This document shows positions 22,083 to 32,992 of a DNA stretch of 64,000 nucleotides, in pieces (within the stretch, counting starts at the first letter, position 1; the number at the start of each line of letters is the position of its first letter). The stretch is from Panax quinquefolius (Eukaryota; Streptophyta; Magnoliopsida; Apiales; Araliaceae). The stretch is from positions 34,250,479-34,314,478 of the forward strand of contig CM035162.1 in the NCBI GenBank assembly GCA_020205615.1, given 5' to 3'. A model generated the notes under the pieces. It was not told the DNA's origin, did no database searches, and was given only the letters and a program-made list of their open reading frames with translations. The position numbers were made by a program, and so were the translations under genes.

Positions 22083-22452
22083 ACAATTAACCCTTAACTT
22101 TATTTGCTCCACCACGCGGAGAGAGTAACACGGGGCCTGCGAATGTTCCACCTTGAAGAACCAAACTGATATTTGGGTTCATCAAACCATGGGCTTTGAT
22201 ACCACTTGTAGTGAAGTTATATGAATCATAATTTATCTCACATCAATTCATCACACTAATGCATTGAACATCTATGTAGACTGGTCCAACAAGTATATTG
22301 GGTCACCTTCTTATCAAAAAGGTTAACCTATTAATTAGGTTGGGACTTCATCATATTAACTAAACCATTTACACTCTTAAATTTATCTGATAAGAATTCA
22401 TGTGAAATATCTAACAGTCTCAAACAGAAATAAAGTAATACGTGTATTTATA

Positions 22453-22749
22453 CTACTCCGTATTAACTTCTAGAGATTGTAGTAAATTCTACTTCTTTCA
22501 TTTCAAGATGTAAGATCAATATTAATTTTTTTAAAGTCAGTTTATGATATTTTTAAATTTAAAATTGAAATAAATTCTTTTTTTTTAGTCAATATAATGA
22601 TCAATATTGTAAAATTTCTAAAAATAACTACTCATTATAAATTTATTATTTCATAATTCTTAATGAATCATCTCAATTTTGAGTTTAAAAATATCTCAAA
22701 TTAACTTTCAAAAATTAATAATAATTTTATTATTTTAGAGCGGATAGAG
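22453..22749. mobile_element. Stowaway-like MITE
   Basis: The ends CTACTCCGTATT and GCGGATAGAG are a weak inverted pair with TA on both outer sides (22451-22452, 22750-22751). The ends resemble the CTCCCTCCG termini of Stowaway, with decay. Confidence 0.5.
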
Positions 22750-22881
22750 TATTTCTGGCAAGAATCAAATGTTCTTAGACTAATAAAAGTATTTTTATGT
22801 ATCAAGTCATCAGATTTTGGAGGGGTGATTAAATTTTTCAAGGATTCATTTTCTACTCCAACCTTGAGACTACATTACATT

Positions 22882-24385
22882 TGTTGGAAATTGGTTTGAT
22901 AAAATATATATTTATGTGTTCAAATCTATTAAGAATTGAATGAGAAAATTGACGGGTCCGAATTAAATTAGGAATTGGCTTAGGGTCTGGCTCGGCTCGT
23001 GAGTCGTGGGCGGTTGACACGTCCTAACGGTAATAAACTGCCTAATTATTCTATAAATATTACATGTGGGCACTCATTATGAAAACAATTGATTTTTCCG
23101 TTCTTTCCCTTCTGAAAAATCCCGTTCCTTCCCTTCTGCAAAAATCCCATTTCTACAGATAGTTCCTGTTTCCCGTTTGACAGTCCCGTTCTGCAAAGAA
23201 TTTTCCCGTTCCTTCCTCTGCAAATCCCGTTTCTGTTCTACAACTTCCGTTTTGGTGTGAGATTTTTCCCTATATTTTATTTACATGCATCAATATTATA
23301 ACTTGTAGTTTTCATGCATCATTAATGTAAGTTCAGTGCATAAACATTGAAATTGGTTCGATGTGTTCTTAATTTTGAAATGCTTCTAATTAAGAACTGG
23401 AAATCCGTTTTATCTTGGAAAGCAATTATTCAATTAATCCTTAGCACCTGTGAGGGAATAAATTTACTTTAAGGAGACTTTGTGAATTCAAAGGACTCGG
23501 ATTTATTCATTAATATTTTATGTGTTATATATATATATAAAATTATGTTCTGTTTTATTATATATATATATATATATTAAATAATACTATATATTACAGA
23601 TAACAATCTTAAAGCAAATTTAAATTTTACGTAATTAAAGTATTATTTTATGTGAACAGAAAATAGTTTTATGTAAATAGAAAATTGTTTTATAAAACAA
23701 ATACACGGGTTTTACATGTTTGTATAAAAACAGAATGTATATTTTTTTTTTATCATGTGCATGATTATCCACGTAATTTTATTCTGTTATTTTATATTAC
23801 ATGTTAAATGTCTATTCAATATGTTAACAGATTTAACTTATGTATTCATGCTTACAGTACTAAGTTATATCATATAGTAACATAATATTAAGATATATTA
23901 TATAGTGATATAATATTAAGTTATTAGTTTTCTGGAAATTGCATTTGGTTTTCTGGAAAGTTGCATTCACTCACTTTATTGGTTTTCATTTTTTTTTTGT
24001 ACGGTGTAGTAAATAATAAAGTAATAATTGCTAATTGTAGTATTATTTGGCTTCTTTATTTATGTGAACTGAAATATTCGGTTTTATTTCAACATATTTG
24101 CTATACATATATTTATACTATACGTATAGCAAAGGACTCGAATTTATTCATTAATATTTTATGTGTTATATATATAAAGTAATAATGTTGTGAATTCAAA
24201 GGACTCAATTTATTCATTAATATTTTATGTGTTATATATATAAAGTAATAATGTTGTGAATTCAAAGGACTTTAATTTATTCATTAATATTTTATGTGTT
24301 ATATATATATATATATAAAAATTATGTTCTGCTTTTATTATATTTATATATATATATTAAATAATACTATATATTACAGATAACA
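22882..24385 (+). mobile_element. Solo LTR, about 1.5 kb
   Basis: It starts TGTTGGAAATTGG and ends ACAGATAACA, flanked by a perfect 5-bp duplication ACATT (22877-22881, 24386-24390). No internal region follows. A promoter-like zone (TATAAATATTACATGTGG, about 23050) is followed by a run of TCCCGTTC modules. The 3' half is enlarged by internal tandem duplication. The TGTTGGAAATTG start suggests copia type, which is not proven. Confidence 0.75.
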
Positions 24386-24388
24386 ACA
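23481..24388. repeat. Internal tandem duplications in the solo LTR
   Basis: A block starting GTGAATTCAAAGGACT, continuing TTTATTCATTAATATTTTAT, occurs at about 23481 and again at 24131, 24192 and 24257, with a period near 65 bp in the last three. The longer tail with TTATGTTCTG and ACTATATATTACAGATAACA occurs at both 23540-23605 and 24315-24385. Confidence 0.75.
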
Positions 24389-24390
24389 TT

Positions 24391-26182
24391 GTCTTGGGTC
24401 CAAACGGAGACTTAATGCCAGACAATATTGTAATTGGCTCCCTCAATTACAATAATATGATCTATCCCCCACTTAAATTTTGACACATAATTTCTTACTT
24501 AACACTAATTAATTTTAAAATTAAATAAAAGAATATGTCAAAATTTAAGTGAGGGGACATGGAAATTAAGGATAGAGGATCTGCTCTCATCTATTACATA
24601 TAAGACCTATTGTATAAAGCTTCAGATGCTGCTAATCATCAGTGTCTACTTATAATATTTGTCCTTAATTTATAGAGAATGTCTTAATTATGAAATTAAA
24701 TCTGGTTCACATTTCTCCTGAGCTTTGGTTGAAAAGCAACAATGTTGATATTTATACGTACAGTTATAATTTTTGTCTTAATTAGGGTTATTTATACGCA
24801 CAGTTATAAAGAGATAACACAAGGTTGATGAGCCATTTTTGCTTTACTTTATAGAAGCTTATATAATTATAGGCAACGAACTCCAATAATTCAATGCTTT
24901 ACAAATTAATTCTCTTGAAATTTTCTTCATTTCCATAATCAGTACCATCCATACTAGGACGTTGATTTTTAGTTTCTAATCCCGACCCTTTTTTCTTATT
25001 TTTAATGATATAGATGGTGTATACTCTATAAAGATCCGTAATAAATACATGTTATGGATCATTCCTGATTGTGTATACTCATTCTTATATGTATATAAAT
25101 AATAATGAATTCAAATTAATTCCAAGAGAAAGTAAGACTCCCAACTCCTAAATGCAACTAGTGCTAATGAAGATGATTCTCATGATCACATTGAAATTTG
25201 AACATATCATATCAAAGAAGGAAGGCAAATATCACAAGAGGCTTAAATAGAAGAATAGAATATGGCAGCATGAAAGCCATGCCATATTCTCAAGAAGATT
25301 TGACGTGCTCTTAATTATATATGTGATCGAAGCTACTAGATGGAACTAAAAATACTTTTTTCCATCCAAATTATAGGATCAATATTGATTTTTTTGAAGA
25401 GAATTTGAAGTATTTTCAAATTTAAATTGATTAAAATATATATAAATAAAAAAATAATAATCTAGTTTAATTTAAACAATAAAAATATTAAATTTTAATA
25501 TATGCACATCCTAAATTAATAGTTGCATACTTTAAGATAAGAAAATGACTAACTTATCCTTAATAAATAAAATTCCAAATCACTTAATAATAATTTGTTC
25601 ATTTTACCCTTGGATCGTACTAGTAACTTAATTATTAATGGATTTTAACTTTTTAAATAAAACACAATTGCTGAGTTTTCTTAGAAAATAATCTCAATGG
25701 CAGGTAAAATAGTTTGTTGACTTTTTCCTATTAGTTTGCAATGTTTCCTTTAACAATGGATTGCCAGAATTTTTTCTACAATAATCTTGCCTTCTTTAAT
25801 TATATATATATTTTTTAATGTTTGTTTATTTTTAAATAATATTATTTATAAATAACATCAAATTAATTTTATTATAAAATACTATTTGGTCACACGGGTT
25901 GCTAGAATTTAATTTTTTTTTATAAAAAAAGTAGAAGAAATAGAGTAAATAAAGTTCTAAATTTTTTCTTACTGGTCCCACAAGATTCATAAAGTGATGA
26001 ATAATTTTATTTTATTTTTATATTAATGGACCTCACTAAATGATATAATTACCCTTCACTTTGTGTATCTTATCTCATCTTTTTGGGGACAAAAATAATT
26101 GTACATTTAGTCATCCTTTTGAGAACGAAAAAAATATGTAAATTGGAATATCATTTAATAAGGATAAATTATAGTTTTTTTC
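24391..26182. other. AT-rich intron sequence with one small foldback
   Basis: An inverted pair CCCCACTTAAATTTTGACA (24467-24485) and TGTCAAAATTTAAGTGAGGG (24536-24555) forms a hairpin with a loop of about 50 bp. The rest is unassigned. Confidence 0.6.
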
Positions 26183-26190
26183 CTTATGGG

Positions 26191-26681
26191 TAGGGGTGTT
26201 CAAATTTACCGATTTTTTTGGTTTTTCGGTTTTCTGGATTGGACCGAACCAGAATTCGATTCATAAAAAAGAAATAGCTCTTGTTTTCAGATAAAAAATT
26301 GGTATATACCAATTTTTCGGTACCAGTTTTGGTCCGACGTTTTTATGGTTCGATTTTACCGAACCGGACCAGTATATACCAGTTTTCTAAGTTTTTATTA
26401 ATAATAATAATAATAATAAAATAATAATTATAATAATAATAATAATATTAATAAAAATAATAATTATAATAATAATAGTAATAAAATAATAATAATAATA
26501 ATAATAATAAAATAATAATTATATTAATTTTCGGTAAAATCCGATTATCGAACCCAGATCATGCTTAATTCGATATACCTATCCAATAAGCATGCAATAT
26601 CGATATCAAAATTTGGCCGATTTCGATACCGGTTTGATTCGGATCCGATTCGATCCGATTTTTACCGGTTGAACACCTCTA
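26191..26681. mobile_element. hAT-type MITE with an internal (TAA)n expansion
   Basis: The ends TAGGGGTGTTCAA and TTGAACACCTCTA are inverted; flanks CTTATGGG/CTTATGGC are an 8-bp duplication with one mismatch. Subterminal TTCGGT/ACCGAA repeats are typical. A TAA/ATA microsatellite fills about 26395-26525. Confidence 0.85.
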
Positions 26682-26689
26682 CTTATGGC

Positions 26690-27546
26690 CATGGGTGTAC
26701 AACTATTAATGTAGGATGTTCATATATATATCAACACCCAAATTATAAAATGTACAAATAACATTACTAATTACAAGATTGATTGCTTTGAAAAGTTGGA
26801 TGAATCCTATTAAATTTGATTTAAAAATATCTCAAATAACTTTAAAAAGTTGAACTTAATCTTGGAAAAATATCAAGAAAATTGCACCCCACAGTTGTTT
26901 GTTGACTCCACATATATAGGGAAAGTATCAAAATATACGCTTGAATACGTTGTCTTCACTCCTTTTAAAAGCTTTAAACTTTCCTATCCCAAGGGAAGTA
27001 CATAACTAAAAAGGAAAGCCATGAAGACTTTGAGCAAAATTAATTTACCTTAATTATATAGGAGTCTTCAAATCAATAGCTAGTATTGTAGAAACACTAA
27101 TAGAGAATATCAATTAATCTAGGAAATTGATATTTTTACAAGTAAAAATGTTAGTTCCTCAAGTTCTTCTTACGTGAGAGTGAACCCCACTTAGGTGGTG
27201 TTTGATTGCATCTTAACAATCTACCTCTTAAGAGCCTACATTTTTGTATTAAGAGGTTCTCTGAATAGTTTAGACTCGTATTTGTATCTTAACTATTCAA
27301 TAACCTCTTAATACAAATATATAGGCTCTTAAAAGACATTAAGAGGAGGACTCTTAATATGCATTAAGAAGAAGATCATGTGAAACTAATATTTTTACTT
27401 GTGAAAATATAAATTTTTTTAATATATAAAAGTATGAATTAATCTCGATCTGTACAAAAAAATTCATCAAATATTAAACCATGCATATGCTTTAATTCAT
27501 TTAGATAGTTTCCCAGAAAAATTTTACACTTCCATATTTTGATATG
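26690..27546. other. AT-rich intron sequence with a foldback at 27226-27336
   Basis: CTCTTAAGAGCCTACATTTT and the following TTAAGAGGTT (27226-27270) are matched inversely by 27290-27336, an arm of about 42 bp. The outer GGTGGTGTTTGATTGC suggests a decayed MITE. No gene is seen. Confidence 0.6.
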
Positions 27547-27548
27547 TA

Positions 27549-27850
27549 CTTCCTCTATTTCTTTTTACTTAACGTTTTATGAGAAAATAAAAAAATTACG
27601 AAATACAATTAATATTTTGTTTGATTGATTAAAATGAGTATAAAATCTCAATATTACCCTTAAAAATTCATTGAAAAATATGAAAAATAAACAATTTAGT
27701 ATTTAATGTATGGATAATGTTAACGCCAAGCGTTAACAGATAATATGGTAAACTAAGTCATTAATATTTTCTTGAAATCTACAAACGACAAATAAAAATG
27801 AACAAATTTTACACTCTAAAAAGACATAAAAATTAAAAGAACGGAGGGAG
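27549..27850. mobile_element. Stowaway MITE
   Basis: The ends CTTCCTCTATTTC and GAACGGAGGGAG are inverted, with a TA duplication on each side (27547-27548, 27851-27852), as in mariner-related Stowaway elements. About 300 bp, AT-rich, no ORF. Confidence 0.82.
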
Positions 27851-27966
27851 TACAATTCAAGATTTTTTGCTTCCTTTTTAACATAAACTGCCTCATATAC
27901 AACTTAAAGATCCACAATTAATCTATATTCTATATCTAATACATCACTTATCTAAAACACCAAAAA

Positions 27967-28234
27967 TCTATATATTAAAACAGAACCCATTTTGAATCTT
28001 TCATTTGACAAAACACAGGGACGGTTCAAATTCATTCTAACTTAATTTTTTCAACTTAATCTAAAGGCTCATATTTCTTCCCGCCCAAATCAAATTCACT
28101 CATACACCCTACTCTCTCTCATGTCCACACACAAAATCTTTCTCTCTCCTCTCTTCTTCACACACACACAAAAACAAATAATAATAGTACTAAAAATAAA
28201 TATTATAATAATAATAATAATAGTACTAATAATT

Positions 28235-28279
<45 letters not shown>

Positions 28280-28536
28280 GTAATAGTAATCTATATAATA
28301 AAGATTCAGATTCATTCTAATTGATTTGAGCGAAAAAGCACAAAGATTTGTTCAGATTCATTCTAATTTTAATTCAAAATAATAATAATTATAATATAAT
28401 AAATAATATAATAATAATATTATTATAATAGTAATAATAATAATAGTAATAAAGTAATAATAATTATAATAAAATTAATATTAATTATTATAATTAAAAT
28501 TATAATAATAATTGTAATAATAATAATAATAATAAC

Positions 28537-28577
<41 letters not shown>

Positions 28578-28861
28578 CAACAACAATAATAATAATAATA
28601 ATAATAATAATAATTATTATTATTGTGGTGATGTGGTGAATTATGATAATTTTTATTGATAATTGTAAGTTTTGTAGACAAGTTTAAATTTTTCTGGATA
28701 TCTATTTTTAAAGAAAAATTAATTATTGTGGTAGTGTGATAAATTATGATAATTATTATGTCTGATTTTAAGTTGCAAAGAATCTTTAGGTAATAAAGTA
28801 TTTTTCGAATTTTAATCTAATTTTTTGTTACGCCGTGACTTCAGACACGGGCAATTACTAG
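27967..28861 (+). mobile_element. Nonautonomous Helitron
   Basis: The 5' end is TCTATATATTAAAA and the 3' end GGGCAATTACTAG, inserted between A and T with no target duplication. The 3' end has a hairpin (CCGTG 28833-28837, CACGG 28846-28850) 11 bases before CTAG. This combination (TC, CTRR, short 3' hairpin, AT target) defines Helitrons. No Rep/helicase is present; much of the inside is TAA microsatellite. Confidence 0.82.
28176..28625. repeat. (TAA)n-rich microsatellite blocks in the Helitron
   Basis: Two blocks, about 28176-28290 and 28377-28625, consist of AAT/ATA units with occasional C or G changes. Long poly-Ile or poly-Tyr frames here are artefacts. Confidence 0.95.
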
Positions 28862-29251
28862 TATATATATAACATCTCCACTTTACAAGCTAATTATCAG
28901 AAATTAACCCATCGAGATTACGAATTCGGGATTTCGAGAGAGGAATTAAAAACAAATCTCAAACATCAATGGAAAGAAACACTAATCAGAAAACTCGTCA
29001 AAATAAAATCCCTAGGCAAGATTTGATTCTTCCCATATAACCCTTTTGTGCAGAAAAATAAACCATTGATTTTGTCATTGTACTTGTTAAGCTTATATTA
29101 TAGTAGTAAAGTACTACCATTAACTTCTAGCTATAAATTCTATAGTACACTGAATAAATGATATATAATGAACAAAACAATTTATAAACCCATTAAAGAT
29201 CATTTATTTAATGTTGTAAACTACTAAAAGAGATTATGAAGATGAAATTTT

Positions 29252-29253
<2 letters not shown>
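28862..29253. other. Intron sequence, nothing recognised
   Basis: AT-rich DNA between the Helitron and the (TA)n/foldback cluster next to exon 1. Confidence 0.5.
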
Positions 29254-29307
<54 letters not shown>

Positions 29308-29499
29308 GGATCAGTCATCTTTTATTTATCTTTACTCACCCGTCTTTTTACTTTTTAGCGGACGGTTTCTGGTAATACAATATCGTATACTTTTTTTGAA
29401 TGACAGACAATCTATATAAGCGTCGTTAAAAGTATAGACCGTCGCCTAAAAGGGGGAAAGACGCAGTGAAGTAAAAATTTAATGCATATGATCCTAATC

Positions 29500-29557
<58 letters not shown>
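29254..29557. mobile_element. Decayed foldback MITE between two (TA)n arrays, beside exon 1
   Basis: (TA)n at 29254-29304 and 29503-29557 borders a 197-bp element. Its left end (GGATCAGTCAT, then TTTACTCACCCGTC) mirrors its right end (GCATATGATCC). Internal CGGACGGT...GTATACTTTT and AAAAGTATAGACCGTCG blocks match the intron 2 element at 2321-2523. The right array begins six bases inside the exon 1 donor. Confidence 0.75.
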
Positions 29558-29560
<3 letters not shown>

Positions 29561-29564
29561 GCAC

Positions 29565-29749
29565 TTTGATGAGCTTGAAAACTCATAGAGCTTTCCAGTT
29601 GGAGAGAAGACCATAAGTGCAACTTCAGCATCACAGAGAACTGATAACTCAAAGGCCTTCTTCAAGAGTCCACTTCTGCGCTTTGAGAAGGTCACTTGCC
29701 TACTTGTTGTGTTTTCGATCCTTTTCATCTGGGTTTTTCCTCTCACCAT
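29565..29749 (-). CDS. SOC1-like MADS-box transcription factor, exon 1 (MADS domain)
   Basis: The ATG is at 29749-29747 in context AGAGATGGTG; the exon ends with two bases of an asparagine codon before GTGCAT. It encodes [42 protein letters not shown] and [10 protein letters not shown], a complete MADS domain for CArG-box DNA binding and dimerisation. The 185-nt coding length equals that of Arabidopsis SOC1. Serine replaces the usual asparagine in FSKRRNGLLKK, a small change. With exons 2-5 the known product is about 158 residues of an expected 210-220. The family promotes flowering; that role is inferred from homology. The nuclear gene is intact as far as it is visible. Confidence 0.95.
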
Positions 29750-29877
29750 CTCTAGCTTGTATATCTCTTATATAATTAATTAATTATACAAAAAAACTAA
29801 ATGAATTTGGAACTCCAACAAAAGAAAAGAGAGAAAAAAAATACCCAGATAAGAAAATAAATAATGGAATTTATAAG

Positions 29878-29885
29878 TATTTATA
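29878..29885 (-). promoter_or_regulatory. Probable TATA box of the SOC1-like gene
   Basis: TATAAATA on the minus strand, about 130 bp upstream of the ATG. It would put transcription start near 29850 and a leader of about 100 nt, unless a 5' UTR intron exists (a possible acceptor CTAG lies just before AGATGG). Confidence 0.5.
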
Positions 29886-29990
29886 GACAAACTGATCACT
29901 CCAAGAAAACCCAAGTCAATTAATCAAAAACCCATTTTCAGTAATTTACTAAATATAGAAAGGGGATAAAGGGATGGAAGTTGATCTGAT

Positions 29991-30000
29991 CCAAAATAGG
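29991..30000 (-). promoter_or_regulatory. CArG box (CC(A/T)6GG)
   Basis: CCAAAATAGG is a perfect MADS-protein binding site about 110 bp upstream of the TATA box. SOC1 of Arabidopsis has a promoter CArG box bound by other MADS proteins; a similar role here is inferred. Confidence 0.5.
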
Positions 30001-30376
30001 AAAAACCAGACAAAAGGTCTTTCCTTTTTTGTTGAACTAGATCTCAAAGTAGAAGGAAAAAAAAAATTGTCGAAATAAGAAGGAAAGTAGAAGCATCAAA
30101 ACCCTAGTTAGGAAAACTTCATAGGAAGATGGAGAGAAAATTAAATAAATAGATTTTCTCAATTAAACCCTTTTTTCCCCTTTCCCTTTTGCTAATTGAG
30201 TTTGGACCAAAGAACATGAATGATTAAAAGAAAGGTAAGTAGGGACAAAACCTCATCGTCTTTTTTCTGCTTTTGGTTAACTCACAAGTTGAACTCTAGT
30301 ATAATAGGCACCCAAAAAATAAATTAAATGGAATATAATAAGTATAATAATGGTGGTAAATATCTGATCGATCACA

Positions 30377-30504
30377 GGTTAGCGCGAAGTTATTTTTTTT
30401 GGTTGAAGTTAATGTATTGAGAACATAGAATCTTGGCTGCGCGATTTTCAAGATTCTATCGGCCAATCGATTAACTTACCCCAAAAATAAACTTCATACT
30501 AACC
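30377..30504. mobile_element. Foldback MITE in the promoter region
   Basis: GGTTAGCGCGAAGTT at the left and AACTTCATACTAACC at the right are inverted, and the arms continue inward (AGAATCTTG / CAAGATTCT). About 128 bp, roughly 0.65 kb upstream of the ATG. A relative lies at 31236-31358. Confidence 0.72.
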
Positions 30505-31235
30505 ACTTCCGTAGAAAGTTAACACCCTCCTTAAAAAATGACTAAACGTATAATTATTTTTGTCAACGAATGAGATAAAATACATAAAATGAAGAGTAAT
30601 TATGTAATTTAATAGAACCCATTCGTATAAAAAACAACACTAAGAAAAAATTTTAGATTTTATTTACTTTTTTTATTAATATATATAAAATTTATACTTT
30701 GTTTATTTTTTTTAGGATGGAGGAGAATAATTTAATTGAATTACACGAGAGGCGTTCTACTACTTTTAGTTTCGCATGAAATCATGTTCACTTTCCATAT
30801 TTAATTTCTCTCCTTCCAATTTCAGTTGTCTTGTACTCTTGTCTAACTATATTTAGAATCTTAGGTTTCTTCATGATAAAAATATTATTTTAATTTATGT
30901 ACATGTAGTTGTACATTTAATATTAAATAGTATAATTGTGTACGCATAAAGAATAATAAAATAAGAATGTTCTTTTTGTTCAAAACTCTTCCTGTTTTTT
31001 TTCAAAAAAAATAAATTACTCTTTGTTTCAGATAAAGAGATTATTAAAATTGGTGCACGATCGACAAAAATAGTCCCACGAAATTCATAATATCAAAAGA
31101 AAAGGGCCTATTTTTCCTAGGATTTGTTTTTTTAACAAAAGAAATATTCTTTTTGTGAAATAGACGGAGTATTATTTATTTTAAAATAAAATTTTGATAA
31201 ATATTTAATTTTTGAAAAGGAGTAGTAAATTCGGG

Positions 31236-31358
31236 AGTGATTAGCGTGAAGTTAATTTTGATCAATTGATCAATACAGTATACACACTCTGACTAGATCC
31301 CTATGTATATCAATACTGTATTGATCAATTGACCAACTTGTGACTTCATCGTAAATTA
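31236..31358. mobile_element. Foldback MITE, relative of 30377-30504
   Basis: GATTAGCGTGAAGTTAATTT at the left is mirrored at the right (GTGACTTCATCGTAAATTAC). The inner arms GATCAATTGATCAATACAGTA and TACTGTATTGATCAATTGA pair almost perfectly. Confidence 0.75.
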
Positions 31359-31643
31359 CCACTCTCTCCGTCCCTTAATATAAGACGTTTTAGAGAAATT
31401 TTTTTGTCCCTTAATATAAGACGTTTTAAAATTCAAAGTAAGCATTAATTGCTTAGTTTCTAATATTACCTCCAAGTATTAGATATAACTTTGGTTCTCT
31501 CACTATTTTATGTCCAATAAATAATAATCTTTTTTTTAATACAGTGATAATATAGACATTTGATATTATATTTAATATTATATAATTATTTCTTTAATAC
31601 TTGTGTATAATTTTAAAAAATATTATATCAATGAAGGAGGGGG
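31359..31643. mobile_element. Stowaway-like MITE
   Basis: It starts CCACTCTCTCCGTCCC and ends AAGGAGGGGG, with TA on each side. A 26-bp unit GTCCCTTAATATAAGACGTT is repeated twice near the left end. It abuts the foldback at 31236-31358. Confidence 0.68.
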
Positions 31644-31645
31644 TA

Positions 31646-32939
31646 CTAAACAGCAAATGTGTCGGTTGCTACTTCTATACTTTTAGTTGCAGGCAGCCTT
31701 GCAGGGAAATTTGACGCCCTCAGCGGTCACTCAACAAGAATATAAAATTGTTTGTCCGTACGATGATTTTAACAGACGTCAACGTCCGTCCGTACGATAG
31801 TAAATGTAATTATCCAATGGAATGGCGCCAACGCATCGATCCGTAGACCACTTCACGTGGGTTTATCGCACGTCAATGTCCTTTCTTTAAAGAGTAAACA
31901 AAATTATTTCATCGGTCCTTCTTTCTTTATATAGAAAAAATCTCATTGGCCAAAAGGAGTTGGTGGCCGGTCGCGCCATATCCACCCCCACCCCCATCCC
32001 AACCCCCTCGCCCATCTGACACGTGTTGCAGGGACCAAAACCCTCTTTTCAATTTAATTGCTTTACTTTTATTTAAGGGATTCGATTAGGAGTATAAATG
32101 AATTTAGTCAGGTTGAATATTGAATAGTTCAGAATTAGTTCAAAAAATTTATCAATTATAAAGTACGATCTTAAATTGAAATCGAACAGTTTAAACTTTT
32201 GGAAGAAATATGATCTAAATATTAATAAAAAATTATAATTTAAAAATATTCAATAATTTATCGAATTTTAAAATTTGGTTATATTTTAATCATTTATATT
32301 TCGAATTGAGTTTGAATCGAACTTTTAATCAAACAAATATGAATTAAGTCTGAACTGTTTGGTTCATTTTACAGGTTTAGAAATTTTTTGATAAATAACA
32401 AAAAATATAAATAAAATCAATGCTGCTAATTCGAACGAGTTTCAACTCAACTCAACGTCAACCTTTTGTATACGAGTTTGAAAAAAAATCTAAATATTTG
32501 TTTCAGATATAACATTTAAGTAATTTTCCTTAACCAATAGTCTTTTTTTTTTCTTTTTTACGTTTTCCTCAATTAATCGTAATAAATTAACAATTAATTA
32601 TTCAAGATTTTAGTTCTTTGTATCTTTTTAATAATCAATAATACCTATTAAATTAATTAATAAATTTGTTATCAAAGCATTGTCAAATTTGAAGTCGTAA
32701 AATGAACAAATAATTCGTACTCGTTTGACTATCTCTCAAAACTCATAACTTTATTCTATATTTTGTCAGGTACACGAATCACACGTCTTGTCCCTTTACT
32801 AGTTTCTCATTATATATTAACGAGGACACAAACAGGGAGATTTCTCTTTACGTTGGAATCATTTTAGATGGGGCCCGTTTAGTAGTAATGATCCAGGATT
32901 AGATTACAAATAACAACTGTGTCTATAATGGGGCGTGTC

Positions 32940-32992
<53 letters not shown>

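Larger units (their letters stand above)
14035..22416 (-). mobile_element. TRIM-like element, minus strand, split by a Tat-type element
   Basis: The LTRs at 22207-22416 and 14035-14230 share TATTGGGTCA, AAAAGGTTAA, an ACACTCTTAAATTTATCTGA-like block and CATGTGTAATATC-like ends. Beside the right LTR, on the minus strand, stands TGGTATCAAAGCCCATGG, a Met-tRNA primer site. No gag-pol of its own was seen; the internal part is about 0.7 kb once the nested element (14815-22082) is removed. Confidence 0.7.
3198..29564 (-). other. Giant intron 1 of the SOC1-like gene (about 26.4 kb)
   Basis: The donor is GTGCAT at 29564 and the acceptor TTTCAG ends at 3198. Exon 1 ends with two bases of a codon and exon 2 supplies the third, so the two exons fit. 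The interval is filled by TRIMs, a Tat-type element, hAT, MULE, Helitron, Stowaway and foldback elements, listed separately. No competing host gene was recognised inside. Long first introns are common in SOC1-like genes, but one this size is far beyond the one to few kb usual in small plant genomes. Confidence 0.85.

Noticed and set aside
28121..28681. Frames rich in isoleucine or tyrosine
   Set aside because: They are translations of (TAA)n repeats, not genes.
29426..29749. A continuous 107-residue MADS protein reading through exon 1
   Set aside because: Residues after SSSS come from intron (TA)n. The donor at 29564 and exon 2 phase show the true boundary.
31854..32025. Promoter of a second gene marked by two G-boxes
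   Set aside because: CACGTG sites and GC content alone are too weak; no coding exon was found on either side.
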